Of a DNA stretch of 64,000 nucleotides, positions 34,561 to 48,600 are shown piece after piece. This DNA is from Puffinus mauretanicus (taxonomy: Eukaryota > Chordata > Aves > Procellariiformes > Procellariidae), in contig JAJKFH010002656.1 of the NCBI GenBank assembly GCA_023333565.1, positions 1,046,172-1,110,171 of the forward strand, read 5' to 3'. The notes under the pieces were generated by a model. It was not told where the DNA came from. It made no database searches and worked only from the letters and a program-made list of their open reading frames with translations. Made by a program: the position numbers and the translations under genes. Within the stretch, counting starts at the first letter, position 1; the number at the start of each line of letters is the position of its first letter.

Positions 34561-36736
34561 TCTCCTTTTTTCCAGATGTTTTAGCCCAAGCCCGACTAGT
34601 CCATTTGCCTTACAAAAATGGATACAACAGCAACAAGTATTTCTCACGGTTAATATTTCATTTCTGATCAAAGGCACCTTCTAGCTACAGCGTACCTCAT
34701 TATGACTGAATTACCAAGAACTGGAACAGACGAGATTCTGGTTAAGTCACTCACAGGGATGCCAGAAGTTTGGAGAGTAACAGCTCTGGAACTCATCAAC
34801 GTGCACACAACCCAAACTGGTGGAGACTTGTTGAGCCGTGCTCCCTGCCTGTCATAGACTGGTACAGCCCCAGGTGCCTCCTCTGACCTATTGCTCTTCC
34901 ATTTAGGCAGTTGTAGGCTTACAGCGCTTACGCACCAGCCTTGTTTTGTTGCTCTAAGTATCCTGATGGAATTCAAACTCTTCCCAACAGTTTCTTGGTG
35001 GTTTTTGTATCGCTTCTACTGTCAATAGACCCAATTACCACAGTTTCAAAATGCTGCTGCAAGATTAAAGATTAGTAACGAAGAGCCTGCGACAGGAGGG
35101 ATCCAGATGCTTGGAGAGTACCCAGCGGAGGAACCAGACCCGGCTGCACAGCTTTCCAAGCAAAAGCACCATCTCTTTGCTTGACCAACTGCTTTAAGGC
35201 TATTCCCTTTCTCTCCCACAGCCCCCTTACGTACCACACCACACATACCATACTAGCCTCTGCCATCTTAATATATGACACAACACCTGAGATACGAGAT
35301 CTACTGTAACAGAAGCTCCAGCGTCACTGTGCGAGAATCCTTTAGAACAGTTTTGATGTCAGATTTTCAGTAGGTTTAATACAACACATAACGAGCTTTC
35401 TGTCTGCTTGCCCAAAACTCGTGTAACACAAACCTTTACAAGCCTCAAACACAACACTCGGCTCTAACGCCCAGAATTCAGGAGCTGTAAGATGCTACAA
35501 TGAAGGAAATAAGTACCATCGAACTTTCATTCGCTATCAGCACCTGAATAAATCGGAAGACAAATTGGAAGAAAACTTAAGAGAAGAATGTTTCTTCGTG
35601 GCTTTTTTTTAATAGAGAAAGCTGTATAAACTAACCTCCCACTCCTCCATGATCTGCTGCCTGTCTCTGTCTCTTAACAGCACCCTGTTGCCTGGGCTTG
35701 GTAGGTACCCGGCTCCTACCAAGCTAGAAAAGCAGCACACGTCAGTGTCCAGTCACAGATTTCAGTTCTGAAGAGGAAAAAGTTTTGTTTGTTTTTTTTT
35801 TCCCCAGACTAACAGCCCTAACTAAACTCTACAGTTCACAGATTAAAGAGACCCTATCTCAAAGCATACAAAGCACAAGATATAGGCACTTCTAAAGCCA
35901 TACCGACTCGCTTATGTAGCATGCCTACACATACCGGTAAGATTTGAAAAATACTCACTCACGTTTTCTCGAAGGTTTCATACCACTGTATGCTGGTTAG
36001 TTGAACTCTTCTGTAGCTTTCTTCTCATCAACTCCCACCCAGCTACTAAAGAACAGGTCACAGCAGATCTTGTCATCAAATAGGCAACTGCCAGGTGGCC
36101 ATTTGGTATGACCCTAATCAGGTGAGCAGCCTCACCCAAAAAAATCTGGAGAAAATCAGCTCACCCAGCTGCTGCCTATAGCAAAGCCATTCTTAAAGAT
36201 GACCTGGCTTACATTTAGGAGTGTGATCAGGAAGGCAAGGAAGGCTACTGGAGCAAAACAAAAAGAAGTTGCCTTGTAAAATGGCTCCTGTTACACCAGA
36301 GATCCACTTGTGGATGCTTCTTCTCGTTACAGGAGTTGTAACGGCAAAACAATTTTCATGAAACGTTGTACCCCCAGCCCTGTGGGTGGGGTGTGGAGCA
36401 AAGCTGGCAAGCCCTTTTAAGATAAAGAAATATTTTTCAACTGTGGTCTCTGTGGGGTGCATCAACTGTGCATCTCTAGGGGTGTGTGGAAGATTGCTGA
36501 TAGGCTTAACTTCACTTTACCATGACAGACACCTAAAAGAGAAATATTTTAGGGATCTGCAAACTTAAGAAGGTCAACAGTCCACTTGAGGATGTTAACC
36601 TTTAGTGCTGAAGACTTCTGTGATAACTTATTCAGCTGCCAGGCATTACAATAAAGCACCCTGCTCTGGCCTTGGCATCTTAAATTAAAGTCATATTCTT
36701 CAAAATGGTGATTATGGCTTCAAATCAATATCATTA

Positions 36737-38960
36737 TTTATTTGATACACATGTAAACCAATCTGCATAATCTTATATACAGAAAGACTATATTGCTTTT
36801 TCATACTGTTATATCTAGCCTACGTATGGTTAAATTATAAAGGAGAGAACTCTACTCCTAACAAAAGAAAAATCAACAGTATACTGATTGAGATAAAGGA
36901 TATATGAGCAGTGCTCAGAAATCAACAGCCGTGTTGTGCAAATTAATTTTATATACACACAGATAGATGGTTTAAAAAATATAATTCACTGAATAGAGCA
37001 CATCCATGTCTGTTCTGTCACTGCCATGGTTTTTTGAGGTTGACATCTCAGCTGACCAGTACCCTGTAAAAAACGTTCTAGTATTTAAAGCCTTAAAAGC
37101 ATGCCTAGTGAGCTACAGCAAAGCATAGATGGGTCATAAAATATCTGGGGGGTCTTAAAAAGCAGCAACAACTGTTGTCACCAATGTGAGCATAGCAGGG
37201 AAAACTGTTTAATGAAATGGGGTAGTGTGAGAGAAGCTTGCACGGGTTGCTTGTTGCAGATAGAATTAAACACATTCAAGTGTTAAACAAAACCAGGCAT
37301 GGAAACAACAAATGTTTTTGTTCTGAAGCCTGGTGTTGAAGATCCAAAGTCATTTGTCTGTGTAATAAAACACAATCACCTACTTTTCCCTCTAGCATGA
37401 CTTTAATAGTTAAAAATCAAATCTGTGCAGAGTGTACTTTATTTGTTCACATTACCTATTTGTGGTTAAAAACCACTTCATCTGACAGTTTAAAAGCATT
37501 CTTTTAAAACAAAAGAATTAAACATACCTTCTGCTAAAAAATCTGCAAGTTACATGGATGCAATATACAGGAGTATAAAAAAATCAACAGTATTCTACAG
37601 AAAATATTCTCAAAACAGCAAATAAAGATTAGGCATGTAGGCATGATCCTGAACTGAACAAATATGAATTAAAAAACAGCTAACAAAATTTAAAAAAAAA
37701 TCCTGAATATCTGTATAAAAGAAGCAAGGATTCAAAGTGCAGGTGCTCCCGTTTTCATTTTAACATATTATTCAGTAAGTTGATACAGGATACTATTCAT
37801 TTCATATAAAGTGACAGTGTTCTCAGTAAGACTTAAACATTCAGTTACATTATCTTGCAGATTTTTTTCATTACTGCTACTTTACACTGGTGTAAATGAA
37901 GACTTATGCAATACAGGTTTTTATTTTCTTAATCTAACAAGGATATAATAGGTTGGTGGTAAAGGTTAGTTTTAAGAGCTAAGCTATATATGCTGTAGAT
38001 CCAGCCTTAGAAGTATATATATATATATAATTATTTTTTTTAACTTTTAAAAACAGCTTTCAATTTTTAAAAAGACACTCCACCAATCTGTTCTGGGACC
38101 TGCATACACTGTCTTTGGAGCACACCAGCAAAGCTTCCCACTCCACTGGTTAGGAATACAGCTCCAGGCAGCGTCATGCTGGAGATCTTCCCTTGGTGGC
38201 CGCGGCCGGGAAAGGGCTTTCTCTCTGCTGTGTTTGGTGCAGCCAGCGGCCACTGAACCCAGGGAAAGGCAAATGGGCTCTGCCTTCTGTCGGAGCAGAA
38301 ATCATCACATTTAACCACATTTGCCTGATGTGCCAGCTAGGCTTGGGATGGACTTCTCACTTTTATTTGAGCATACCTTCCTCAAGCAGAGGAAGTTAGG
38401 AGCCAGGCAGGTGTCACTGAAGTGATCTTTCATATATTCAAAAAAATAAAATTGAAGCATATGTTAAAACCCATTATCCTGTTTGGAAAAAAAAGTTATA
38501 TGAAATAGAATTATCCTTCAGGGATGTTGCCTGGAACTTAATTTCACCTGAGGTCCTATTCAGGTTGACAGTGTCCCTTTAAATTTTAGGTACGTCCTGT
38601 TTTGTTCATTTTTTCCCAAGAATCAGCTCTCTATATATGTCTATTTTAAAAATCCACATAAATATCAGCATTAAGTTTACATTTAGAAATTAAGAACTAA
38701 TCTTTACCATTTTATATTGACAGCAAGGTTAATAATACACACACTTCACGGACTATCGTTGTTTTTTTTCTGTATTTTGAATAAAATTTGCATTTGTGTA
38801 ACATTTCCCACAGAAAGAGTGACTATACTTCAAGATAGTTAAGTTTGCACCCCAACATTTTCACATTAGTGAAAACAATCATGTTTTGAAAATACCAGGG
38901 CCTGTGCCAGGTACTAATAAATACAGAATAAAAAAAATAAATAAAAAACCCGACTGCCTT
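36737..38960 (-). other. TBC1D9 3' untranslated region (approximate)
   Basis: AT-rich sequence left of the TBC1D9 stop. Minus-strand AATAAA hexamers lie at 38362-38367, 37920-37925, 37438-37443 and 36737-36742, so alternative ends are possible; I give the farthest as the outer bound. It contains a (TA)n run at about 38015-38029. Confidence 0.45.
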
Positions 38961-39686
38961 TTATCCCGACATAGTAGAGATTTCATAGTCACTGGCCGAG
39001 GTTATTGGTTTACCCATCATCCTTACGTTTTTAGCATTAGTAATCCTAGCCATCATGGACACAGGCTTGTCAAAGTACCTAACCAGCGCTGGCTCAGTCA
39101 AAAGGGAGGCTAAAAATTGTTCAAAGGTAATGGCCCAGTCTCTGTCAATGCTAGTGCTTCTACGAAGAGAAGTGGTGTGGTTGCTCCGTACCAAAACGGT
39201 ATCTTCACCGATGTCCTCGCAGTGCAGCTTTTCTTCTTCATGCGAACCTGCGCTCAGTACCGAGTAGGAGGACATCGAACTATCATCTTTTGTATCATCG
39301 TCAGAAATGAGCATGGAAGAACAGGCTCCGTTGTCCCTGGGAGAAGAGTCTTCGAGCTTAATGTCTTCCATCTGCATGCCCAGGGCGCTGTCGGTGCAAA
39401 CGCCCTCCTCATCGTTGGTGACGAGGCTGCTTTGGAACGGCTTGTGCTGTTCAAGGGGGTACTGCAGGTGCTCTTTCTTCTGAAACAGCTCGCTCTGAAT
39501 AGTTTTGCTGCAGTTGTTACTGCTGCTGTCTGTCTCTTTTGTGGGCTGCACACTGAAGAGCTTACCAACCTCACCTATCTCCAAAAGCAAGCTTGTCACA
39601 GCAGCGGTAGCGTGGTACAGATCTTGTTCATTGGGGTCTTCACTGAACATATTGTACATTGTCTTACACAGCTCAATGAACTGTCC
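38961..39686 (-). CDS. TBC1D9: TBC1D9 last coding exon
   Basis: Acceptor TTTAG right of 39686; TAA at 38961-38963. It encodes 241 residues from [20 protein letters not shown] to the C-terminus. The middle (after GEVGKLF) is variable, Ser/Gln-rich and unlike the human segment I recall; the flanking blocks [20 protein letters not shown] and [20 protein letters not shown] are highly conserved. Confidence 0.97.
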   Translation of the reverse strand, partial: GQFIELCKTMYNMFSEDPNEQDLYHATAAVTSLLLEIGEVGKLFSVQPTKETDSSSNNCSKTIQSELFQKKEHLQYPLEQHKPFQSSLVTNDEEGVCTDSALGMQMEDIKLEDSSPRDNGACSSMLISDDDTKDDSSMSSYSVLSAGSHEEEKLHCEDIGEDTVLVRSNHTTSLRRSTSIDRDWAITFEQFLASLLTEPALVRYFDKPVSMMARITNAKNVRMMGKPITSASDYEISTMSG

Positions 39687-42600
39687 CTAAACACAGAGGG
39701 TGGAAACATTAATGAGAGAGCAGGAAACAAATCAGACTGAGATCTACTAAATCAGCCTAAAAAGTCTGGAGTGGAGGTATAACACAATAGTTTATGTGAT
39801 TAAACTGAAATTGGAAATAACCTAGGTGCAGTCTAGAAAGCATTTTCTATGACTTGGCAGCCAGATGTGTTGCCTCTCTTAAAGCTATTTAGAATAAACT
39901 GTTGGATGTTTCTTCCAACATATGACAAATTTATTTCTCTGCAGCCACAGGAGGGCAACAGAGGGTGAGCAGTGAGACACTTAGCATTCATTTTGGTGCG
40001 TTTTCTCGTAGGAATGATGCTAAGTATAACTAGGGGTCTGATAAAACTAATGAGAAGTAATGAAAAATGAATAAGAGATCTACGGTACTCTTTTAATCGA
40101 CAGTGGTAACTTAGTTGGATGCGAGCCTTTTGGAATTCAAAACTCAGGAATTAAATAGGAGGGAGATTTGCTTAGGGCTACCTTAAATAAGAAGCATTGT
40201 TCTACAGGGAGTAAACCTTCCCTACGTGCTCTGGAGGAAATAGCTGTCCCAATGGGTCTCCTCCTCCTTAGCAGCTAAGGATCTAAGGGGAATGAGAGTG
40301 ACAGTATAAATTACAAAACATAAAATGCTTCTTTCAGGTAATGTGTAAAGGACATTATGAGCTAGCTGGTGATATTCAGTGTCACATCACCCTTCGTCCA
40401 GAGATCAAAAGAATATGTTATCATTCCTATATGTGTGTAGCTCATTTTTAGGATGTTTTGGGAGCTGAATGCCAGTTACAGTACGTTGAAAACAACTAAC
40501 TTCTGTAATCAGTTGACTGCTGCTATGGTAAAAAAAGTATCTGCCTCAAAATAAAACCTTTATTCAGTGTTAATGTATTAAATATTTATAGGTATGTGAA
40601 GAAAGTTTAAAGTTAATGAAAAATAAGTAAGTGTCAGCAGAAGTACCTGATTCAGTTTGGGCAAGTCCTTTGTGTTTTTTGCTTTGGATTTATTCTCTTG
40701 GCTCCACATTCTCAGATAATTTCGATTCTCTTGTGAGCTCTTCTTGCCTATTGTCAACAAATTACCCAGAGATGCAGGAAAAGTCCATGAAGAAACCTTA
40801 AATTAGTACTTTTTTTTCCATTTTCAAAGGAGCATCTTTACAAGAAATGAAAGATGTAATTCAAACTGAGACACCATGCATACCTTTGTCTGTTTTCAGA
40901 CTCACTGTAACAAACCCATCATCTACTCCTTGTTTGTTCCTGCTGTCTAGGCCAACAACTAGGAAGTGGAGGGGTGGGGGGAGAGAGAGATCAGTGTGGT
41001 TTTAGATACATACATATTTTTCATGTGTACAGTGCAAAATAAAGAAAATGTTTAATTGCAGAAAATGCAGAGTAAAAACGATAGGACTAAATTATGATTT
41101 TTGCTTATTCTTAAATCTGCTGGCAAATTCCGTATAATTAATAATATAAATACTAAGACAGGGACCATCTCAAGTTTTGTTTGTGTAGTAAAACGATTAG
41201 CTTGTGTTACCACAACACAAACAGCTTCTAGCATGATATATGTTTGGTGATTATATTAGTGCATCTTCTTTTGTCTATGAGGACTTAAAATTGGCACCTC
41301 TAGTCTATTAATTCTTATCTGTATTTTCAAACAACCTTCCTTCCCCCTGTTATCTGAAGGATGGGCAATATTTTTCTTGAATCAGAGAGAAACTGAACAT
41401 CAAATATGTCAAGAAAGAGAATGCCATTCAAGACAACAGCGGTGAGACCCAGGTTCTCATTAGGGCACAAAAAGATTTCAAACTGCTGAACTACATTTTG
41501 AAATATCTTTTGGCTTCAGTTTTTTAGAATATTTTAAGTTCCGATCCGAATATTTCTTGAAAGCCAATATATTCATTCTCATTCTCCATCAAAGCATATA
41601 TGCTGCACTTACCACAAAATTACTTCTATTGCAACACACTGATGACATTATTCTGAGGGTACTTCTGCAATGCACAGCCCAGGGGAGTTCTTAGTGTACA
41701 CAAGCCTGCACTTCTCAGGATATCAAAATATATACAAGGACTACATACTACTTTTTACAGAGAATACTTCACTTACAAAGTTTAATCCAACAAAAAAGTA
41801 GCTTCCTAAAAAGACATGTTGTTTGAAATGCATTACCTCATCTTTTCATGCCCGAGACAAAAGATGCCTACCATGTGTACATTCGGGTGTGATGTCTTCA
41901 AAAAAGTACTGAGTAGCTTCAAAAGCAGAGTCTGGCTCTTCTTGCTCAGGGGATGGATCTAAGCAATATTATAAAATTCTTTCATTAAAAATTCCACCCT
42001 TTAATTAAAAACTAAAACATATTTCTATCCATTTAGAATTCAGTTTCTAGAAGTAAAAGTGTGAGGATGTGATGGGTTAGGAATCGCTTCTTTTCAGCTC
42101 ACAGGAGATGAACAACTGGACCTGTACTGTATCCTCCTCGATATCCAATACTGTCTGACTAACAGGTAGCTGTTTGCCTTCAGAGGCTGACTTGCCCATC
42201 TTCCCATGTCTACTTCCATTATGTTCCTCTGTACAGCTCAGCGTGTCCTAAGCAGAGGATGAACCCTTTCCTAACTGGAAACAGTCTGTCATGATTTGGT
42301 ATGAGCTTACCAGTCCCCGAATACCAGACGCTGCATTCTTAAAAATGGATCTCTTCTGTTACAGTTCAATAAAATTGTATTTTTTTTCCCAGTTAAATTA
42401 GTGAATCACTCAAGCCTACCTCCAGCAAAGCCAGCTGGGAGCAATCAGGGACAGATATTCAAAGCACATGAAGGTGAATGTCCTCTCAAAGCTTTTAGAT
42501 ATCTTTACCAGAGGATGTAAACGTGCACAAGAATTAAACTACCCAAACAGTTGCAACATACTTAAATCACAGATTCAGTGAGGACAGCAATAGGTTCTTC

Positions 42601-45600
42601 ATGGCACACGTGTGACAAGCCAGAGAGGATATAGCTCTAAGACATCATTTTCTTCAGGGGCAAAACTGTTTTGAGATGTTTCCATCCCCTCTGCACCCTA
42701 AACTGCCTTTCTCACTTAGCTGAGTCCAACAGTTTGTACAGCTCCCCTGAAAACACATCTACGAAAGGAGCTGGAGCTTCTCTCTGCAAACAGTTGTATC
42801 AGCCCTGAGGGGAAACCAAGAAGAAAGCCTGGGGACAGAAACGAGTAGCCAGGACGTGCAGGAACATGTTAACCTAGCTTCACTGTCAAATAAAGTGCAT
42901 TATAGTAACAAATGCTGAAGAACTCTGTCTTTGTTATGCATGGGGGGAAGTCACCAAGCCCAGCTAAACAGGCAAGAGACACATATAAATGACCTGTTTG
43001 TGGCCGGAGCAATAGCGGGCTGCATGGGTGCTTTCAGACTTTCCAAATCCGTGTCTGGTTATGGTAGAAGCTCTCTTATTTTACTGCTGCATAAACAGCT
43101 ACAATAATTCCCACAAATTAATTTTTAATTGGGAAAGCTAGTCATAAACAACTCTGCTCCAAATTTTTGTTCTCAACAAGATGACAGCTGTTTTAACATC
43201 ATTTACTTACCAGGCAAAACATGCATTTTATACAGTAGCTTCAGCTTCTCTGTAAGATCTCCATGGCATGCTGCACCTAAACAGCATTATATACAGTATG
43301 TTAATACTCAGCATTCAATGCCATTCTATTTACTATTGCTACAATATTTTGTTTTAGAAGCTGCTACATTCACTCTGGGAAGCACTGTACTCCCTTTACA
43401 GTCTGAGATCATAAGGCAGTCACTTGACTTCTAGGATCATACGGTCAGCAGTAGAAATAGCAAGAGAACACAGACCACCTTCCCCTGAATTTTGTACTGC
43501 AATCTTGGGTCCTTCATTAAATGGCTATTTTAAATGCTCAGAAATAATCTATGATCAACGCATTACCACCCAGAAAGGCCTCCAGCTAAAAGTTAAGAAG
43601 ACCTTTTTGTGTGGACTTAAAACTCGCTGATCTGAGGATCCAATAATAACATCATATGACTTAGAACAATAAGATATTTACCAAAAAAAGAGAGAGAAAT
43701 TCAAGTAAACAGCATTTATCACAGCTTAGCCATGGGCTAAACTCATGTTCAGGCAACACTTTCTAGTGATTTATCCACCTCAACCCCTGTTCCTTTCTGG
43801 CCTCCACTACAATTAGCTGTATGAAAACCAAGCGGCCTATTGTAGTCCCTCCTTCCAATTAATTAAATGAATATTAGTTAATTTTAAAGTACTGAAATAA
43901 CCAACAATCAATCTTCTTCATAAATCTTACTTGTTATGACAGGTAATTCATAAACAAATTAATTAACCTTCATTAATTAGGTTATGCAGAGATTTATTTT
44001 ACCTTGCAGGCTACCGTGTCAACTTACCTCTGCTATGCAAACTACAAGGAGTGGCTTGGCACATACTAACAATCACAGTCTACTGTAAAGCTTAAGACTA
44101 CAATAAATACAGATGTGAGGCCAAAGAATTGAGTACGTACGTCTACATTAGCCATTTTACTTTCAACTTGGTCCTTTTTAAGCACAAAACCTCCTTATGT
44201 TCTTATCTGGTGTACCACACCGTGCAGATAATGCTTTCTATTCTGGTGAAACCATGTCTTGGGTTATGCACCCAGGCACCACGTGAAGTGCCCCACTGCT
44301 AAAGGTGACATGAAATAACCAAAGCACAGAATGGGCTGCAGTTCTGCGTCCTCCGACAACCACTACAGATGCATTCACCAAAATAGGATTCAGGGCACAG
44401 GATATCTGGTTCAGGGCACAGGATATCTTGTCCCTCTCCCTGTCCCCAGATGTGAAGAGAAGTGAAAAAGCTAAACTGCTACTGCTTTTTGCTTTTTCCC
44501 TGAGATGAATCTGTGTGTGCTTCCTAATGTCAGGCCCTTTTTCCCCTCAAAATGTATGTGAATGAAGAAAACGCAATGCTGGACAAGTCTACCAAATATG
44601 TTATCTAGACTCTCTCAAAGACAACCCTCTGGGTCTCTCCCGGGAGAGGTCAGAAATTTTTACAAAGGGAAGAACAGCCTACCGGCAATTTGCAGGACCT
44701 GCCTGACAGTTAGCTGCAGTGGACTACCCAAGATCTGAGGACTGATACTGTATTAAACAACAAAAAAAATTAGGCTACATTCATAAAGACAACAGACAGG
44801 GAACGGACCTCTGGTAGATATGCCCCTATTATGGAGAGTTAGGGAAGACCTTTGTATGGGTGGATACCTCAGCTCAGGCCACCATTTTCACCCACATGCT
44901 GCGGTACAGGGATAATTTCATAGGAGAGCCCAGAGAATTCAGTGGCCTCCTGCATGGCCCCTGCATCCCCTGAACAGCAAAGCAGATGACCCTGCTGAGG
45001 GCCTGTGAACAGCAATGGGGAGGTGGTTAAGACCATTCTTTGTCCCACCCAGAAATAATTCCTTCCTGGCACTCTGGAGCCACAAGTCTTAAAACCTTTA
45101 GCAACTTCCAACAAGTCTTTTTGCAGTACGAGTGTCAGATGATGCATTGCCAGTTTTTATCCAGAAGTTTTAAATTTATTTTGTGGTAAGAGAAGAAACT
45201 GTGCTTGGAAAAGAGCATGACTACAGCCTTTGAATCTTTCTACCTGAAACAGCAACAGTGAAAGCTGTCACCTTCACACTGCAACCAATGTCCTCACAGA
45301 CATCTGCTCTTACCCCTCTCAGGGCTTGACCACCACATCCCTTTTCATGGCATGACTAGGAACAACCTTCACTGAGCCGCCTTTCTGACTGTTCTCCTTC
45401 TGTCAACACTACGCAGGTGTCAAGTCTTTTCTGGGCATAATGTCATATGTGCACAGTTTTCCCCCTGTCTTCTTCGAGGCCATTAACAAAGTAATTAAAC
45501 TGGTTAGAACTTTGTTAATATAAAACTTAGTAGCAACATAAAAGTGCTGGCTTCAGTTGCCCCACTCTTGAACACAGGTGGAAGGGTGCAGAGTGTTTGT

Positions 45601-48600
45601 ACAGCATTTAGTTCCCTGAAAGGATTGGAGGAGTGGTGAGGTTAACACTCTGCTTTCTGAACATCCGTCTGCAACCTGTGCTTGCAGAAAAGCTGTTTTC
45701 AGAAAAAAAGTATACACTCAGGTACTCCTTGAGAGACAGTTTTCATGGTGCCGACTTTTGCACGAGGCTGTGGTGAGTGCTGCAGTCACCAGCAGTCACT
45801 GGAGAGGTGGAAGAGCTGCATGCTCTGAGAAGGGAGTATTGCAAAAACATGATGGGAGGCAGGGAGCCACATTGAGTCTATGTGGAAATCTCTCTACTTA
45901 CAGGGATCCCAAGTCAACAACTGACATGCTATAATCCAGCGTGATATGGGGGTGCGGGTGAGCTTCTTCACAAGTGAATACCCCAAACAGCTCATAACCG
46001 AGGCTGACAACCTTTTCTGAGCAGCACAACTCCTACAGTAAACTAATCAAGATCACTCCTTTATTTGAACTTGCAGTAACACGACACAGAGTAAATGTAC
46101 AGAAGAATACGTCAGGTTGTTCCATCTTTGCTCATCTGAGGCCCTAGAGGCACCTGAAGTAGGAGGTTCTTGAGCTATTTGCTGCAGGGGCTATGAAAAG
46201 GAACTGGAGATTCCCAGATGCAATTACAGCGCTCTCATATCCCAAGGATTTCATGCTGACACAGAAGAAAGGCCATGAGCCCATGCTGGGCCACACAGCA
46301 CCCCTTTTTACCTCCTCTTCATGGAGCTCATAGAAGGAGTCAAGTGGCATCAAAGAAAGGCCTCGAGGGAACAAATCCTTATGGCTACATGGAATAAGGC
46401 CATTGAAAGAGAGTGTTATGAAACGGAAATGCTTCAGGTGCCATGGCTGCTTCAGCCATCAACAAGCACCCTCTGAGATGGGCCATGCCTAGGAAGTACT
46501 TGAATAGGAGGCTTCCTTTAGGAAAGATAGACTTGAGTAACCAGGGCCAGAGTCCGATACTGCTGTTTGGACACCGTAAGAAGAGAGAGGATGGTGCCCA
46601 CAGGTCACCTCCAGAATGCCCATCCTCTGACTACGCCTTCCGGGACAGCCGCACGGAAAAGGCAACAGTTCCCTGCTGAGCAGATGCGTCTTGCTCCAAC
46701 AGAAGATATTCCTCATTCAGGAGATTTTCCTAGCCAAGGCATGTTGGATTGGTGAGGCAGACTGAAGCAGCTGATGTTTGTGGAATTTGTAAGAGTCCTA
46801 GGGCATGGTGAAATATGCTCAAACAAATCCCATGTTGTTTTTGTTGACTGTGTTGTCCTTGCTACCATTCATGTGCTTCTTAAACAAAAAAGGGGTTGGG
46901 GGGGGTTGACTTTTTAAAAAAAAAAAAAAAGTTTTCAAGCTATGCCACATTGGGCTTAGTTTCTGAAAAAATGTGGTTTTGCTGAATGAGCAGTTTTGAT
47001 TGTTTAGCTCAATTGAAGATTTTAGTTCAGTCATGTTGGCTTATAGCCACATTTGTGCATTTTACATTCATTTCTGTTCACAGTGCTCAACACTGTTCCT
47101 TGTTCTTAATATTCATTATTGGTTCTAAAAAATGCTGTCTCAACCAATAACTGGTTGATTGTTATTAACAGCATCCTGTAAGCAGCAAGAGTAGTTAATC
47201 CATCAGTCATGTCTCAAAAGGCCATTAAGTATTACCTGGCTAACAGTCCCTCAAATACAATTCAGAACTGCATCGTAAGCACTGGTTTTTTTGGGTGGTG
47301 TGAAGGGGAGGTGTGCAATCAGTTTTACTGTCACATAGCTATTCTGCACCTGCGAGAGAACAGGTGTTACCGTTGTTTTACATAGGTTTTAATGCAAGGC
47401 TGCATTTAGGGCCCTAATGCTTAAAAATACTGTTACAAAAAGTTGCTGAAAGACAGACTGGGAAACCTTTTCTCTCTCAAAAAGGATCAAAGTGTAAAGC
47501 TGGAGGAAACGTCAGGTTGCCATGAAATACCACATGATAGATGATGAGATGTTGGTCACTTACAGGGAATAGTTCCTGCTACATTCAAAAAAGGGGTGGC
47601 CAGCTCCTGCCTCATCTTTGCTTCTTCATGTTAATCCCGGGGCTTGCACATTCCCTTTGTTGCGATATTGACTTGAAATCTTGCTTCTTCAAGACTTGCA
47701 TGGGCCATAATCTCCATTAATGACATTCAGCCTTTCTATCTGACCTGCATCTCCACTTTCTCCTTCTTAGGTGACTTCCATCCTGCTCTCTCTCTTAGTC
47801 TGCAGTCTTGGTTATTGATTTCAGAAGTAATATAGGTAGTACCTCTCGCTGCATATACTGTGAGGTGTGATACCTTCCCCTCACACAGGGACACATGTAT
47901 GTGGGGTGTCAGCAGACTTCTAAAAAGAAGCACTTTGATTCAGGGGCAAACAAAACTAGCATCCTCATTCTATCCGTCCCCTGCCCCTTATATGTGCACA
48001 TAAATTTCTCAAAAGTCTTCCTGAACAACCAAGGGAGCAACTGCTGCCTCTCTCCCCCTCCCAGAGGTGGTAGCACTGACAAAAGGTATGAATTCCCAAC
48101 TTTCAGGGAAAGTTTAAGGAGCAGATAACAAAATGCAGTGTCACTGAGAGAAACACTACAGAAGAACATACTTTCCCAAAGGAAATACTTTGATTAGAAG
48201 TAATCACACTATTAAGCACACAAGTTGCAGGTCATTTTCGTGTTGAGAGTTAGCGGTCAGGGAAATCCTCAGACCCTAACGGACGTGTAGTTCATGTATG
48301 GTCCTTCTCCCAGTGTGATTAACCACTGGTTAATGTAGATGCACCTATTGAGACCAGCCTAAACCCCAGTGGGAACCCACTGTCACAGGCATGATAAAAT
48401 TAACTGAACGATAGCATGAACAGCTCTTAAAACAAAGCTGATTTATGCAAATTGGCATATGTCAAACCCATCATCTGATAGCTAATATAACATCTGTGTT
48501 TCTGAAGGACTGGATCCCCTTTTAGAAATAAACTGTTTTGGTCAGATTATTTTGAGAGTGCTGTGAATTCTCCTTACTTAGCCCAGAGACGAATTCACGG

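Larger units (their letters stand above)
29589..36736. other. Intergenic interval ELMOD2-TBC1D9 (ancestral UCP1 position)
   Basis: No mitochondrial carrier exon was recognised on either strand. Poly-T/A runs occur at 29265-29282, 30404-30419 and 30626-30640. From about 32.28 to 36.0 kb CpG dinucleotides are clearly more frequent than in neighbouring noncoding DNA, and this part holds the exon-like segment and small CpG cluster listed separately. A CA-rich low-complexity stretch lies at 33279-33338. Confidence 0.5.

Noticed and set aside
38931..38948. AATAAA hexamers just left of the TBC1D9 stop
   Set aside because: They are on the plus strand; TBC1D9 is on the minus strand and needs TTTATT in this orientation.
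46144..46716. Minus- and plus-strand frames including a Cys/His cluster ([11 protein letters not shown])
   Set aside because: Spacing does not fit a CCHC zinc knuckle and the frame is interrupted by stops.
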